Source of the DNA: Merdimonas faecigallinarum
Lineage (GTDB): Bacteria; Bacillota; Clostridia; Lachnospirales; Lachnospiraceae
Direction of reading: 5' to 3'
Length of the DNA: 64,000 nucleotides
Assembly: GCA_019119285.1 (NCBI GenBank)
Contig: DWXJ01000067.1
Location: forward strand, 1-64,000
Positions within the stretch are counted from its first letter, which is position 1. Each line of letters begins with the position of its first letter. The notes beneath the pieces are model-generated. The model was not told the DNA's origin. It did not search any database and worked only from the letters and a program-made list of their open reading frames with translations. A program made the translations under genes and the position numbers. This document shows positions 18,069 through 26,881 of the stretch, piece by piece.

Positions 18069-18584
18069 CTACATCTTTACAACTTCTGCGAAACTAATCT
18101 CAACCGGAGTTTCCCGGCCGAACAGCTCAACATTGATAGTCAGGCTCTGCTTCTGCATGTTGATCGACTGCACAACGCCGATCGTATCCGCCCAGGCGCC
18201 TGCCACGACTTTGATGGTGTCTCCCACCTCGTAGTCGACAACAATATTTTCGCGCCGGATTCCAAGCGACGCCATCTCAGCATCTGTAAGCGGTACCGGT
18301 TTGGATCCCGGTCCCACAAAGCCTGTCACACCTCTGGTATTGCGCACCACATACCATGTATCGTCGTTCATGATCATGTGGATCAGCACGTAGCCGGGGA
18401 ACATCTTTTTCTGAGACGCTTTCTGTACGCCGTTCTTCATCTCAATGACTTCCTGCATCGGAACCTGAACCTCAAGGATCTGGTCTTCCAGATGCCGGTT
18501 TTCAATTGTCTTATCGATGTTGGCCTTTACTTTGTTTTCATACCCTGAATAAGTATGAACTACATACCATTTTGCCTCTGACAT
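18069..18584 (-). CDS. nusG: Transcription termination/antitermination protein NusG
   Basis: NusG, 171 residues. The N-terminal NGN domain begins WYVVHTYSGYENKV and contains KKMFPGYVLI; the C-terminal KOW domain has VVAGAWADTIGVVQSIN. It binds RNA polymerase across the cleft and links it to other factors. It is the third gene of the rpmG-secE-nusG cluster and starts 35 nt after secE. Confidence 0.97.
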   Translation of the reverse strand: MSEAKWYVVHTYSGYENKVKANIDKTIENRHLEDQILEVQVPMQEVIEMKNGVQKASQKKMFPGYVLIHMIMNDDTWYVVRNTRGVTGFVGPGSKPVPLTDAEMASLGIRRENIVVDYEVGDTIKVVAGAWADTIGVVQSINMQKQSLTINVELFGRETPVEISFAEVVKM

Positions 18585-18619
18585 ATCCTCACCTTTCCTG
18601 CTTGGGCTGTTTATCAGTT

Positions 18620-18811
18620 CTATTTTACCAATAAATCCACTCCGTACCGGGCCGCGAAATCTACGATCGCAATAATGATCCCCAGTACAACAGATACCGA
18701 AACAACCGCTGCCGTCTGTTTAGCAATTGTCATCTTGTCTGGCCAAATGATTTTCTTAAATTCTCTGCTAAGACCTTTGAACCAGCTCGTCTTCTGCGTT
18801 TTCTCGCTCAT
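18620..18811 (-). CDS. secE: Preprotein translocase subunit SecE
   Basis: SecE, 63 residues, the single-helix form of Gram-positive bacteria: an amphipathic segment WFKGLSREFKKIIWPDK followed by one membrane helix (VVSVSVVLGIIIAIVDF). It is part of the SecYEG channel. The start at 18811 is 8 nt after AGGAG; an ATG three codons earlier is only 3 nt from it and less likely. It lies between rpmG and nusG. Confidence 0.93.
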   Translation of the reverse strand: MSEKTQKTSWFKGLSREFKKIIWPDKMTIAKQTAAVVSVSVVLGIIIAIVDFAARYGVDLLVK

Positions 18812-18833
18812 GACATCCACTCCTTTACGGCGA

Positions 18834-18983
18834 TTATTTCGTTTCTTTGTGCAGTGTGTGTGACTTGCAGAACTTACAGTACTTCTTTGTCTCCATGCGC
18901 TCCGGATGTGCTTTCTTATCCTTCGTCATGTTGTAGTTACGATGCTTGCACTCTGTACATTCCAATGTGATTCTTGTACGCAC
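18834..18983 (-). CDS. rpmG: Ribosomal protein L33 (bL33)
   Basis: A 49-residue protein read on the minus strand from a GTG start: VRTRITLECTECKHRNYN, then TKDKKAHPERMETKKYCKFC and KSHTLHKETK. Two CxxC pairs (CTEC and CKFC) form the zinc ribbon of the Cys-containing L33 type. GAGGTGG precedes the GTG. It starts the rpmG-secE-nusG cluster, the standard Firmicute arrangement. Confidence 0.97.
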   Translation of the reverse strand: MRTRITLECTECKHRNYNMTKDKKAHPERMETKKYCKFCKSHTLHKETK

Positions 18984-19092
18984 AACTTCCACCTCGCTTT
19001 ACGTTTGACTTTACGTTTACGTGTTACCTGGCTGTTTGCGAGACAGCCTGTTTTTAGGCATAAAAAAAAGACCTGCTTCCATTCGCCTGTCT

Positions 19093-19121
19093 AGTGTATC
19101 ACACAACAGGCGCAAAAGCAA
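19093..19121 (-). promoter_or_regulatory. Promoter of rpmG-secE-nusG
   Basis: Minus strand: TTGCTT (19121-19116), 17-nt spacer, TACACT (19098-19093) preceded by TGA. The leader before rpmG is about 110 nt and contains a hairpin (CAGGCTGT...ACAGCC). Confidence 0.5.
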
Positions 19122-19131
19122 GCCTTTTCTT

Positions 19132-19983
19132 TTACTTCTTATCCGGCTGTCCGGCCCGGCACCGGATCAGTTCCGCCGCAATGCTGACCGCGATCTCCGC
19201 CGGCGTCTCCGCACCAATGGGAAGCCCGATGGGCGTATGCACTCTCTTTAACTCCTCTGAGGAGATATGATACTTCTCCTTTAGCGCTGCCGCCACGGCC
19301 GCCGCTTTCCTGCGGCTTCCGATCACTCCGATATAGGAAGCCTTCGTCTGAAGCACCTGCGCCTGGATGATCATGTCATCTTTGTGTCCTCTGGTCAGGA
19401 TGCAGACATAGTCCTCTTCCCGGATCTTAACCGTCTCGCTGATCCGGTCATTGCAGACTCTTCTGACCTCCCATGCTCCCGGAAACAGTTCTTTTTGCAG
19501 AAATTCCTCCCGGTCTTCCAGCACCACGCAGCGAAAGCCCACGGATGCCAGCACCGGCACCAGCGCCTGGGATACATGCCCTCCGCCAAAGATATAGACC
19601 TTGCCAGACTTAAGAGCACTTTCATATTCCTGCCGGAGTTTTTCCATCGTCTTTTCCAGATCCGGCATCCCTTTTCCCAGATACTGGTAATGCACCCGGA
19701 GAGTCCCGCCGCAGATCATCCCTTCCTCCGCCGCCTGTGTGCCGCTAAGATCACAGTCTCCAAAACAGGATTCCTTTTTTTGTATCACGGTTTTTGCTGT
19801 CTGTTCTGCCTGATATTCCAGAAGGCCGCCGCCGATGGTCCCAAAGATCCGGCCTTCCCGGCCGACGATCATGCGCGCTCCGGCCTTTCTCGGCACGGAA
19901 CCCCTGCTCTCTGTCACTGTGGCAAGCACTGCCTCTCCCTCTTTTTCAACGGTCTCTTTTAACGCGAAAAACCAGTCTTCCAT
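19132..19983 (-). CDS. XdhC/CoxI family protein (molybdoenzyme maturation)
   Basis: A 283-residue XdhC/CoxI family protein. The N-terminal domain has ATVTESRGSVPRKAGARM and the Gly-rich GTIGGGLLE; the C-terminal Rossmann domain has YIFGGGHVSQAL and ends with HTPIGLPIGAETPAEIAVSI. XdhC binds molybdenum cofactor and delivers it, sulfurated, to xanthine-dehydrogenase-type enzymes. moaC lies 20 nt upstream in the same direction, which supports a cofactor role, but no molybdoenzyme gene is in the window. Confidence 0.9.
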   Translation of the reverse strand: MEDWFFALKETVEKEGEAVLATVTESRGSVPRKAGARMIVGREGRIFGTIGGGLLEYQAEQTAKTVIQKKESCFGDCDLSGTQAAEEGMICGGTLRVHYQYLGKGMPDLEKTMEKLRQEYESALKSGKVYIFGGGHVSQALVPVLASVGFRCVVLEDREEFLQKELFPGAWEVRRVCNDRISETVKIREEDYVCILTRGHKDDMIIQAQVLQTKASYIGVIGSRRKAAAVAAALKEKYHISSEELKRVHTPIGLPIGAETPAEIAVSIAAELIRCRAGQPDKK

Positions 19984-20003
19984 CCTCTGCCTTACGCCTC
20001 CTT

Positions 20004-20534
20004 TTACCAGAGATTCAATCCCCGCAGATCCTTTGCATCCTGCCCTTTCCGTCTGTCCGGCCGGGCGGATACCACTTCTCCGCTTTTGCCTCCGGTCTTT
20101 CTGACCAGATAGATTCCCCCGATCTCCATGGTTTTATCCAGCGCCTTGCACATATCATAGATCGTAAGGAGCGCCACGCTGACTCCGGTCAGCGCCTCCA
20201 TCTCCACGCCGGTTTTTCCGGTGACCTTTACTGTACAGTAACAGTAGACGGCGCATTCTTCCGGATCCATCTCAAACTGGACCCTGCAGCCGGTCAGAGG
20301 CAGGATATGGCACATGGGGATCAGTTCCGACGTCCTTTTCGCCCCCATAATACCCGCCGTCGTCGCGACAGCCAGCACATCCCCCTTGGCAGCCGTTCCA
20401 TTTTCAATGGCTTCATATACCGCCCGGCTGACCGTGATCTTTCCCGCCGCCACCGCGCACCGCTCCGTCTCTTTTTTCTCTGTTACATCTACCATCAGGG
20501 CTTTGCCCTTTTCATCAAAATGTGAAAAATCCAT
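20004..20534 (-). CDS. moaC: Cyclic pyranopterin monophosphate synthase MoaC
   Basis: MoaC, 176 residues, converts the MoaA product to cyclic pyranopterin monophosphate, the second stage of molybdenum cofactor synthesis. Visible family motifs: MVDVTEK at the N-terminus, TSELIPMCHILPLTG, and KTGVEMEALTGVSVALLTIY followed by the active-site region DMCKALDK. It is the first gene of a two-gene unit with xdhC and is divergent from glgC. The C-terminal ~20 residues after GEV are longer than usual. Confidence 0.95.
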   Translation of the reverse strand: MDFSHFDEKGKALMVDVTEKKETERCAVAAGKITVSRAVYEAIENGTAAKGDVLAVATTAGIMGAKRTSELIPMCHILPLTGCRVQFEMDPEECAVYCYCTVKVTGKTGVEMEALTGVSVALLTIYDMCKALDKTMEIGGIYLVRKTGGKSGEVVSARPDRRKGQDAKDLRGLNLW

Positions 20535-20659
20535 ATAAATATACCTCCACTTTTATCTCTCCACTGTGCTTTCGGTATCATATTTTATCATACCAGACAA
20601 TTTTTTACGGCACAATCGTAATTTTTTCATAATTTTCCACAAATTTTTATTAAAAAAAG

Positions 20660-20688
20660 TGGAAAGGAAAAAACAAAAAATGTATAAT
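20660..20688 (+). promoter_or_regulatory. Promoter of glgCD
   Basis: TGGAAA (20660-20665), 17-nt spacer, perfect TATAAT (20683-20688). The glgC ATG is 46 nt downstream with a GAGAGGA site. Confidence 0.7.
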
Positions 20689-20733
20689 AGAAGCATCTTG
20701 TAATATTAATAATAAGGAAAGAGAGGATTCATC

Positions 20734-21873
20734 ATGAAACAGAATAGTATGTTAGCGATGATTCTGGCCGGCGGACGAGGCTCCCGTCTTCATGAACTGA
20801 CAAATAAAGTTGCCAAACCTGCCGTTTCATATGGCGGAAGATACCGGATCATTGACTTCCCCTTAAGTAACTGCGCCAACAGCGGCATTGACGTAGTAGG
20901 CGTTCTTACACAGTACGAATCCATCCTGCTGAACAGCTACGTGGCTGCCGGCAGACGCTGGGGACTGGACGCAAAAGACAGCGGCGTATTCGTGCTGCCG
21001 CCCCGTGAAAAAGCAGATGAGAATCTGAATGTATACCGGGGAACCGCAGACGCCATCTCGCAGAACATCGACTTTATCGACGGCTACAGTCCGGATTACC
21101 TTCTGGTTCTCTCCGGCGACCACATCTATAAAATGAACTATGCAAAGATGCTGGCAGAACACAAGGCGCAGAACGCGGAAGCCACCATCGCAGTCATTGA
21201 GGTCCCCATCCGCGAAGCCAGCCGTTTCGGTATCATGAACACCAACGAAACCGGACAGATCGTTGAATTTGAGGAAAAGCCGGAACATCCGAAGAGCAAT
21301 CTGGCTTCCATGGGTATCTATATCTTTAACTGGAAGACTCTGCGCAAGCTTCTGATCGCGGACATGAAGGATCCGGATTCCAACCACGATTTTGGAAAAG
21401 ACATTATCCCTCAGATGCTGGCAAACGGCGATAAGCTCTACGCCTACAAATTCAAAGGCTACTGGAAGGATGTGGGAACCATCGATTCTCTCTGGGAAGC
21501 CAACATGGATCTTCTGGACAAGAATAATGAACTGGACTTAAGTGACCGCACCTGGAAGATCTACACAGAAGACGTTACCTCCCTGCCCCAGTATATCGGA
21601 CCAGACGCAAAGATCAGGCGGGCCTTTATCACACAGGGCTGCATTATTGAAGGCGAGGTCCGCAATTCCGTATTATTTACCGGCGCAAAGGTAGGCCCCG
21701 GCGCAAAGATCATCGACAGTGTCCTGATGCCAGGCGCAGTGGTGGAAGAAGGCGCAGTCGTGACAAGAGCTCTTGTAGCGGACAATGTGAAGATCGGAAA
21801 AGAAGCCGTTGTAGGCTCCGCGGACAGCGAGCATATTGAACTGGTATCAAAACGCGTAAAGGGGGTAGAATAA
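20734..21873 (+). CDS. glgC: Glucose-1-phosphate adenylyltransferase
   Basis: GlgC, 379 residues, makes ADP-glucose from ATP and glucose-1-phosphate, the committed step of bacterial glycogen synthesis. Motifs: GGRGSRLHELT (nucleotide loop), KPAVSYGGRYRIIDFPLSN, SGDHIYKM (metal Asp), FEEKP and a C-terminal left-handed beta-helix starting near residue 290. The catalytic motifs are intact, unlike in the partner glgD, which starts 1 nt after its stop. The C-terminus is slightly shorter than the ~420 residues of enterobacterial GlgC, as usual in Firmicutes. Confidence 0.96.
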   Translation: MKQNSMLAMILAGGRGSRLHELTNKVAKPAVSYGGRYRIIDFPLSNCANSGIDVVGVLTQYESILLNSYVAAGRRWGLDAKDSGVFVLPPREKADENLNVYRGTADAISQNIDFIDGYSPDYLLVLSGDHIYKMNYAKMLAEHKAQNAEATIAVIEVPIREASRFGIMNTNETGQIVEFEEKPEHPKSNLASMGIYIFNWKTLRKLLIADMKDPDSNHDFGKDIIPQMLANGDKLYAYKFKGYWKDVGTIDSLWEANMDLLDKNNELDLSDRTWKIYTEDVTSLPQYIGPDAKIRRAFITQGCIIEGEVRNSVLFTGAKVGPGAKIIDSVLMPGAVVEEGAVVTRALVADNVKIGKEAVVGSADSEHIELVSKRVKGVE

Positions 21874-21874
21874 T

Positions 21875-22990
21875 ATGGCAAGAGCATTTGGGATCATTAA
21901 TTTTGCCGGAAACCATATCCAGGTGGAGGGCATGCAGAAATACCGCCCGGTAGGCGCGTTCTCTTTCCTTGGAAGATACAGAGTCATTGATTTTCAGATT
22001 TCCAATATGAGCAACAGCGGCATTGACCACATGCAGGTTTATATCCGCAGAAAACCCCAGTCTCTGACTGCACATCTGGGAACCGGACGTCACTACAATA
22101 TCAACTCCAAGAGAGGCCGCCTGCGGATCCTCTACGCGGAGATGGAAAAAGGATTTTCCATTTACAGCACAGACATTGCTTCCTATATTGAAAATATGGA
22201 GTTTATCGAGGAGGAACATTATCCTTATGTGATCGTTGCCCCCAGCTATATGATCTATACCCAGGATTACAGCAAGCTTCTGGACGACCATATCGCATCC
22301 GGCGCCGACATCACCCTGCTTTATCACAGTGTAGACAACGCAAAGGAATTTTTCCTGAACTGCTACACCCTGAACCTGAACAAGCAAAAAGGGCTTCTGT
22401 CCATTGACCAGAATCACGGAAATGCCAAAAACCGCAACATTTTCATGGATACCTTTATCATGAAAAAAGAGCTGTTCATTGACCTGGTAAATAAAGCAAA
22501 GAAAACTTCTTCCATGTATACCCTGGCAGATATCGTAAATGCGTCCGTGGATGAACTGGATATCCGCGGCGTATCCCACAGAGGTTACTTTGCGGCCATC
22601 AGCGACTTTAAGAGTTATTATCACGCGAATCTCTCTCTTATCGATTTCAAAGCCGCGCAGAATCTCTTTGATGACGAATGGCCCATTTATACCAGAACCA
22701 ACGACTCCTGCCCGACACAGTATTTTGACGATGCAGATGTGAAACACTCCATCGTGTCCAACGGCTGCCTGATTGAGGGAACCATTGAAAACTCCATCAT
22801 CGGCCGTGGCTGCACCATCAAAAAGGGCGCTGTGGTGAAAAACAGTATTATCCTGCCCACCGCAGTGATCGGCAAGGATGTACATATCGAAAATCACGTA
22901 GTGGATAAACACGCCAACATCATCCACGCCAAAGATCTGACCGCTGATCCTGACAATCCGGGATATATCCGCAGGGGAGATATTTTATAG
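21875..22990 (+). CDS. glgD: Glucose-1-phosphate adenylyltransferase, GlgD subunit
   Basis: GlgD, 371 residues, the GlgC-like partner subunit of Firmicute ADP-glucose pyrophosphorylase. It keeps the fold (LGRYRVIDFQISNMSNSGI, C-terminal beta-helix with IIGRGCTIKKGAVVKNSIIL) but lacks the Gly-rich GGRGSRL nucleotide loop, which is replaced by FAGNHIQ. It is known in Bacillus and relatives as a modulatory subunit in a GlgC-GlgD heterotetramer. It is separated from glgC by one base (TAA-T-ATG), so expression is coupled. Confidence 0.95.
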   Translation: MARAFGIINFAGNHIQVEGMQKYRPVGAFSFLGRYRVIDFQISNMSNSGIDHMQVYIRRKPQSLTAHLGTGRHYNINSKRGRLRILYAEMEKGFSIYSTDIASYIENMEFIEEEHYPYVIVAPSYMIYTQDYSKLLDDHIASGADITLLYHSVDNAKEFFLNCYTLNLNKQKGLLSIDQNHGNAKNRNIFMDTFIMKKELFIDLVNKAKKTSSMYTLADIVNASVDELDIRGVSHRGYFAAISDFKSYYHANLSLIDFKAAQNLFDDEWPIYTRTNDSCPTQYFDDADVKHSIVSNGCLIEGTIENSIIGRGCTIKKGAVVKNSIILPTAVIGKDVHIENHVVDKHANIIHAKDLTADPDNPGYIRRGDIL

Positions 22991-23033
22991 GAAAACACCA
23001 GATAAGAACTTTAGAAACAAATAAATTTCACGC

Positions 23034-23075
23034 GCAGGATACAGGAGAATACATCTTTTGTATCCTGCCTTTTTT
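23034..23075 (+). terminator. Terminator of glgCD
   Basis: GCAGGATACA (23034-23043) pairs perfectly with TGTATCCTGC (23059-23068), followed by CTTTTTTC. Confidence 0.9.
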
Positions 23076-23092
23076 CAAAGGGAGGGATCTCT

Positions 23093-24013
23093 ATGAAACC
23101 CAAATTTGCAATCGTAAGCGACGGCTCCTGCGATCTCCCTGCCGAAGAGGCCGCCCGCCACGACATCGAAGTTGTGCACTTTCTCGTTTCTTTTGACGGA
23201 GAACGCTATGCGCGGGAAGGCGTAGACATTTCATTATCGGAATTTTATCAGCAGATGCATGATCATCCCAGACAGTATCCGAAGACTGCCGCCCCTTCTC
23301 CGGAAGATTTTCTGCGTGCCTTTGAAAGCGCCGCCCGGAAAAGCCCTTTCATCTTGTGCATCTGCATTTCCACCAAGCTCAGTTCTTCCATGCAGTCAGC
23401 TCTGATCGCCCGGGATATGATGGCCGAGTCCCATCCCGATCTTACGATCGAGGTCGTAGATTCCCTCTGCGCCACTCTGATGCAGAGCGTCTATGTTCTG
23501 GAAACCTGCCGTTTAAGAGACGCCGGCTTCTCTCTGGAAGAAGCCACAGAAGAGATGGAAAAGCTTCGCAAAACCGCCCGGATCCTTTTTACAGTGGGAG
23601 ATCTGGACTATATCCAGCACGGGGGACGGATCGGAAAGATGACAGGCTTTGCAGGCAACCTATTAAATATCAAACCGCTGATCACTCTGGAGGACGGCGA
23701 GATCCATTCTTCCGGCATCCGCCGGGGACGGAAGAAATCTCTGGACGGCTTGACCGATCTTCTCTGCAACTATCTGGAGTCCCTGCAGCTGACTCCAAAG
23801 GACTGCTCCATGATCCTCGGATACAGCTACGATGAAGAAGAAGCCTTGCAGTTTGCAGACCGGACGGCCTTGGCTCTGGAAGAAAAATACGGTCCCCCCG
23901 TCGCCATCCCGTCCTGCCGGATCGGCGCGACCATTGGCGTTCATGCCGGTCCCACAGCCATCGGTTTTGGGATCATACAAAGGGCGGACAAAAGCCTGCA
24001 GAAGAAAATTTGA
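23093..24013 (+). CDS. DegV family fatty-acid-binding protein
   Basis: A 306-residue DegV/FakB-type protein. The N-terminus KFAIVSDGSCDLPAE and the segment TAAPSPEDFLRAFE are typical, as are the lipid-head contacts ISTKLSSSMQSA and the C-terminal PSCRIGATIGVHAGPTAIGFGI. Family members bind a fatty acid; FakB proteins present it to the kinase FakA. No fakA is in the window. It has its own GGAGG site just after the glgCD terminator and is followed by purC. Confidence 0.9.
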   Translation: MKPKFAIVSDGSCDLPAEEAARHDIEVVHFLVSFDGERYAREGVDISLSEFYQQMHDHPRQYPKTAAPSPEDFLRAFESAARKSPFILCICISTKLSSSMQSALIARDMMAESHPDLTIEVVDSLCATLMQSVYVLETCRLRDAGFSLEEATEEMEKLRKTARILFTVGDLDYIQHGGRIGKMTGFAGNLLNIKPLITLEDGEIHSSGIRRGRKKSLDGLTDLLCNYLESLQLTPKDCSMILGYSYDEEEALQFADRTALALEEKYGPPVAIPSCRIGATIGVHAGPTAIGFGIIQRADKSLQKKI

Positions 24014-24094
24014 AAAAACTATTGCTTTTTCAGAAAAAATTTGCTTTCCTATTATATAGAGTTATGAATCCACAATAAAGGAGAGGTATGTACA

Positions 24095-24955
24095 ATGAAA
24101 CCAATCAAAGAAGGAAAAGTACGCGAGATCTACGATAACGGCGACAGCCTGATCATGGTCGCAACCGACCGCATCAGCTGCTTTGATGTGATCCTGAAAA
24201 ATGACGTAACAAAAAAAGGAACTGTCCTGACGCAGATGTCCAAGTTCTGGTTCAATATGACAAAAGACATCCTGCCAAATCACATGATCTCTACCGATGT
24301 AAAAGATATGCCGGAGTTTTTCCAGCAGCCCAAATTTGACGGAAACAGCATGATGTGCAAAAAGCTGGAAATGCTGCCCATCGAATGCATCGTCCGCGGC
24401 TACATCACCGGAAGCGGCTGGGCAAGCTACCAGAAAGACGGTACCGTATGCGGTATCAAACTGCCGGAAGGATTAAAAGAATCCGACAAACTGCCGGAGC
24501 CCATCTACACTCCATCCACAAAAGCAGAGATCGGCGAGCATGACGAAAACATTTCCTATGAGCAGAGCATCGCTCACCTGGAAAAATACTTCCCCGGAAA
24601 AGGAGAAGAATACGCACAGAAACTCCGCGACTACACCATCGCTCTTTACAAAAAATGCGCGGATTACGCACTGAGCCGCGGCATCATTATCGCAGATACC
24701 AAATTCGAATTCGGACTGGATGAAAACGGTAATATCGTCCTTGGCGATGAGATGCTCACACCGGACAGCTCCCGCTTCTGGCCCGCAGACGGCTATGAGC
24801 CGGGACATTCACAGCCTTCCTTTGACAAACAGTTCGCCCGCGACTGGCTGAAAGCCAATCCGGACAACGACTGGACGCTGCCGGAAGACATTGTACAGAA
24901 AACGATTGATAAATACCTGCAGGGATATGAAATGCTGACAGGCGAGAAGCTGTAA
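24095..24955 (+). CDS. purC: Phosphoribosylaminoimidazole-succinocarboxamide synthase (SAICAR synthetase)
   Basis: PurC, 286 residues, joins aspartate to CAIR with ATP in de novo purine synthesis. Motifs: KEGKVREIY at the N-terminus, TDRISCFDV, LPIECIVRGYITGSGW and, in the C-terminal half, IADTKFEFGLDENG followed by GDEMLTPDSSRFWP. The length and the order of these motifs fit the longer SAICAR synthetase type. It stands alone here; I see no purine riboswitch in the ~80-nt upstream gap. A very stable hairpin follows the stop. Confidence 0.96.
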   Translation: MKPIKEGKVREIYDNGDSLIMVATDRISCFDVILKNDVTKKGTVLTQMSKFWFNMTKDILPNHMISTDVKDMPEFFQQPKFDGNSMMCKKLEMLPIECIVRGYITGSGWASYQKDGTVCGIKLPEGLKESDKLPEPIYTPSTKAEIGEHDENISYEQSIAHLEKYFPGKGEEYAQKLRDYTIALYKKCADYALSRGIIIADTKFEFGLDENGNIVLGDEMLTPDSSRFWPADGYEPGHSQPSFDKQFARDWLKANPDNDWTLPEDIVQKTIDKYLQGYEMLTGEKL

Positions 24956-24960
24956 CGCTG

Positions 24961-25001
24961 ATTGGGGACGTAGTCCTTTTGCAAAGGACTACGTCCCCAA
25001 T
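24961..25001. repeat. REP-like perfect hairpin; also a likely terminator between purC and the Cof gene
   Basis: Two 19-bp arms pair without mismatch around a TGC loop. The outer part reads ATTGGGGACG...CGTCCCCAAT. It lies 5 nt after the purC stop. A second, longer palindrome with the same GGGGACG core is at 38540-38595, which suggests a dispersed family. Confidence 0.75.
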
Positions 25002-25029
25002 TGCGTTTTGCCCTGTACCTAATTGGATT

Positions 25030-25881
25030 TTACCCTGTACCCGACTGATCCAGCAACTGTTCCAGAACCACCGCAACGCCGTCGTCATCGTTGGAGAGGG
25101 TGATCTCGTCTGCTGCTTCTTTACAGCCTGGAACTGCGTTTTCTACGGCGATTCCAAGCCCTGCCATTTTAAGCAGTTCTTTGTCATTGTCTCCGTCTCC
25201 GAATGCCAGCAGCTGCCCGGCTTCTATGCCCAGACGCTCCAGCAGGAATCTCATGCCTGAGGCTTTTCCGCCGTCTTTATGGGTGATCTCCAGAAGTTGT
25301 TTCACCGAGGTGGTCACATAGATATCTTCCACTTCTTCCAGGATTTTGTCCCAGAGTTCTTTTTTTCTTTCTCCCACAACAATATTCATACAGTCCAGTT
25401 CTCTGATATGCTCCTGGATAAATGCCTGGATGTCGTCCACCGGCCGCCGGGTTTTCTGGATATATGCGATGCTTTCCGCCCTGGCTCCGTAGCGGACCGG
25501 GTCTTCCACATAAGAGGCCTGGGCGTAGGCCGTGCCATTGACGGGGATCTCGTATGCCACTTCAATCCCCCAGTCTGATGCCGCTTTCGCCGACACAGCC
25601 AGAAGCTGTTCTACCGATTCCGGCGCAAGCTTATATTCCTGTATTCTTTCTTTTTTCCGCAGATCCCAGACCGAGGCCCCGTTGGAAACGACTGCGTAGC
25701 GGATCCCCGGGATCTCTGTGATCTCCGCGGGCAGCGCTTCTGCCGGCCTGCCGCTTGCCACGACCACATGGATCGCCCTGTCTATGGCAGCCTGGATCGC
25801 CCGTTTATTTCTGCTGCTTAATCCGCCCTGACTGTTTAGTGTGGTCCGGTCCAGGTCCAGAGCAATGCATTTAACTTTCAT
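25030..25881 (-). CDS. Cof-type HAD-IIB family hydrolase
   Basis: A 283-residue HAD superfamily phosphatase of the Cof subfamily. Motif I is ALDLDRTTLN (Asp nucleophile and Asp acid/base; Arg replaces the usual Gly), motif II is VVVASGRP, and motifs III/IV are KASG and GDGDNDKELL. A type IIB cap lies between. Such enzymes dephosphorylate small cytosolic metabolites; the substrate is unknown. Its start overlaps the end of the SBF transporter gene by 11 bp. Confidence 0.88.
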   Translation of the reverse strand: MKVKCIALDLDRTTLNSQGGLSSRNKRAIQAAIDRAIHVVVASGRPAEALPAEITEIPGIRYAVVSNGASVWDLRKKERIQEYKLAPESVEQLLAVSAKAASDWGIEVAYEIPVNGTAYAQASYVEDPVRYGARAESIAYIQKTRRPVDDIQAFIQEHIRELDCMNIVVGERKKELWDKILEEVEDIYVTTSVKQLLEITHKDGGKASGMRFLLERLGIEAGQLLAFGDGDNDKELLKMAGLGIAVENAVPGCKEAADEITLSNDDDGVAVVLEQLLDQSGTG

Positions 25882-26869
25882 GCCTCACCACGCCTTTCTG
25901 CCGGCCTGCCGCCGTTCCGTTTTTTCTTCCGCTTTCCCTGCCCTTTGAAAAAAGCAGCGTTCCCAGCGTCGCAGCCAGCACCTGCTGAAATAATGTGCCG
26001 ATCATAACCGGAAACAGGACTTCCCCCGGAAAATATTCCGCCGCGATCACGGCTCCGGCGCTGATGTTACGCATACCGGCTCCATACATGACCGACACCT
26101 TATTCTCCCGGTCCATCCCAAGAACTGCTGCCGCCCCATATCCCAGAAGATATCCCGAGGCCGCCAGGATCAGGATGCACAGGGCCGCCGCCACCCGCTC
26201 CCCGGTCAAATGGCGGATATAAGGCGCTACTTTGGAGGAATTTGCCGTCACCACGAAGATCAGGCACAGCTTGGAGAAAAACGCAAGCCTGGGCGGCCAG
26301 CTTTCCCTGATCCTTCCTCCGCTCAGCTGATTCAGGCACATCGCCGCGACCGCCGGAAGCGCGATCATAAATACCAGTTCCTGCATCATTTCTACCGGAT
26401 CCATCTCCACCTTTGTGCCCACCAGCACATGCAGAGTTGCCGGGATCACAAAAGGCGCCAACACCGTATCCAGGACCACCAGCGACAGTGCCATCGACTG
26501 ATTTCCCTGGTAAATGGATACCCACATCACTCCCACCACAGCCGCAGGAACTGTAAATTCCAGCACGATTCCGGTGATCAGATCCGGATGATCCGAAAAG
26601 AAGAGATGTCCCGCTCCCCAGGCGGCTGCCGGCATGATCACATGGAGAAAAAGAACCGCAAGCAAAAGGGGAAGGGGGTTTTGAAACACCCTTCCCACAT
26701 CCCGGAAACCGGACTTTAAAGCTCCAATAAATGTCATGACTGCAAACATCACCGGCACCAGCGGCAGCCCCTTTCCGGCGATCTCCGGAAACAGGACGCC
26801 AAAGACCAGGCAGGCCGGCGTCACAAATGCCATTCGTTTTTCAATTGCCGCATTCCATCTGTTTAACAT
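25871..26869 (-). CDS. SBF-like (bile acid:sodium symporter superfamily) transporter
   Basis: A 332-residue membrane protein with about nine to ten hydrophobic helices, of the bile acid:sodium symporter/arsenite exporter-like superfamily. Features: MTFIGALKSGF early, EFTVPAAVVGVMWVS in the crossover region, FVVTANSSKVAPYI and YGAGMRNISAGAVIAAEYF late. The transported solute cannot be deduced; SBF-like members move organic anions, pantoate or bile acids with sodium. It starts 12 nt after the serine hydrolase gene and overlaps the Cof gene. Confidence 0.82.
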   Translation of the reverse strand: MLNRWNAAIEKRMAFVTPACLVFGVLFPEIAGKGLPLVPVMFAVMTFIGALKSGFRDVGRVFQNPLPLLLAVLFLHVIMPAAAWGAGHLFFSDHPDLITGIVLEFTVPAAVVGVMWVSIYQGNQSMALSLVVLDTVLAPFVIPATLHVLVGTKVEMDPVEMMQELVFMIALPAVAAMCLNQLSGGRIRESWPPRLAFFSKLCLIFVVTANSSKVAPYIRHLTGERVAAALCILILAASGYLLGYGAAAVLGMDRENKVSVMYGAGMRNISAGAVIAAEYFPGEVLFPVMIGTLFQQVLAATLGTLLFSKGRESGRKNGTAAGRQKGVVRHES

Positions 26870-26881
26870 ATCACGCCTTCT

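Noticed and set aside
19024..19048. A plus-strand terminator (TGGCTGT...ACAGCC then T-run)
   Set aside because: No plus-strand gene precedes it; it is more likely a leader hairpin of the rpmG transcript.
21710..22927. A 405-codon open frame on the minus strand
   Set aside because: It is antisense to glgD, which is clearly real by motifs and context.
24014..24094. A purine riboswitch or PurR box before purC
   Set aside because: The gap is only about 80 nt and shows no purine-aptamer core or PurR-like inverted repeat.
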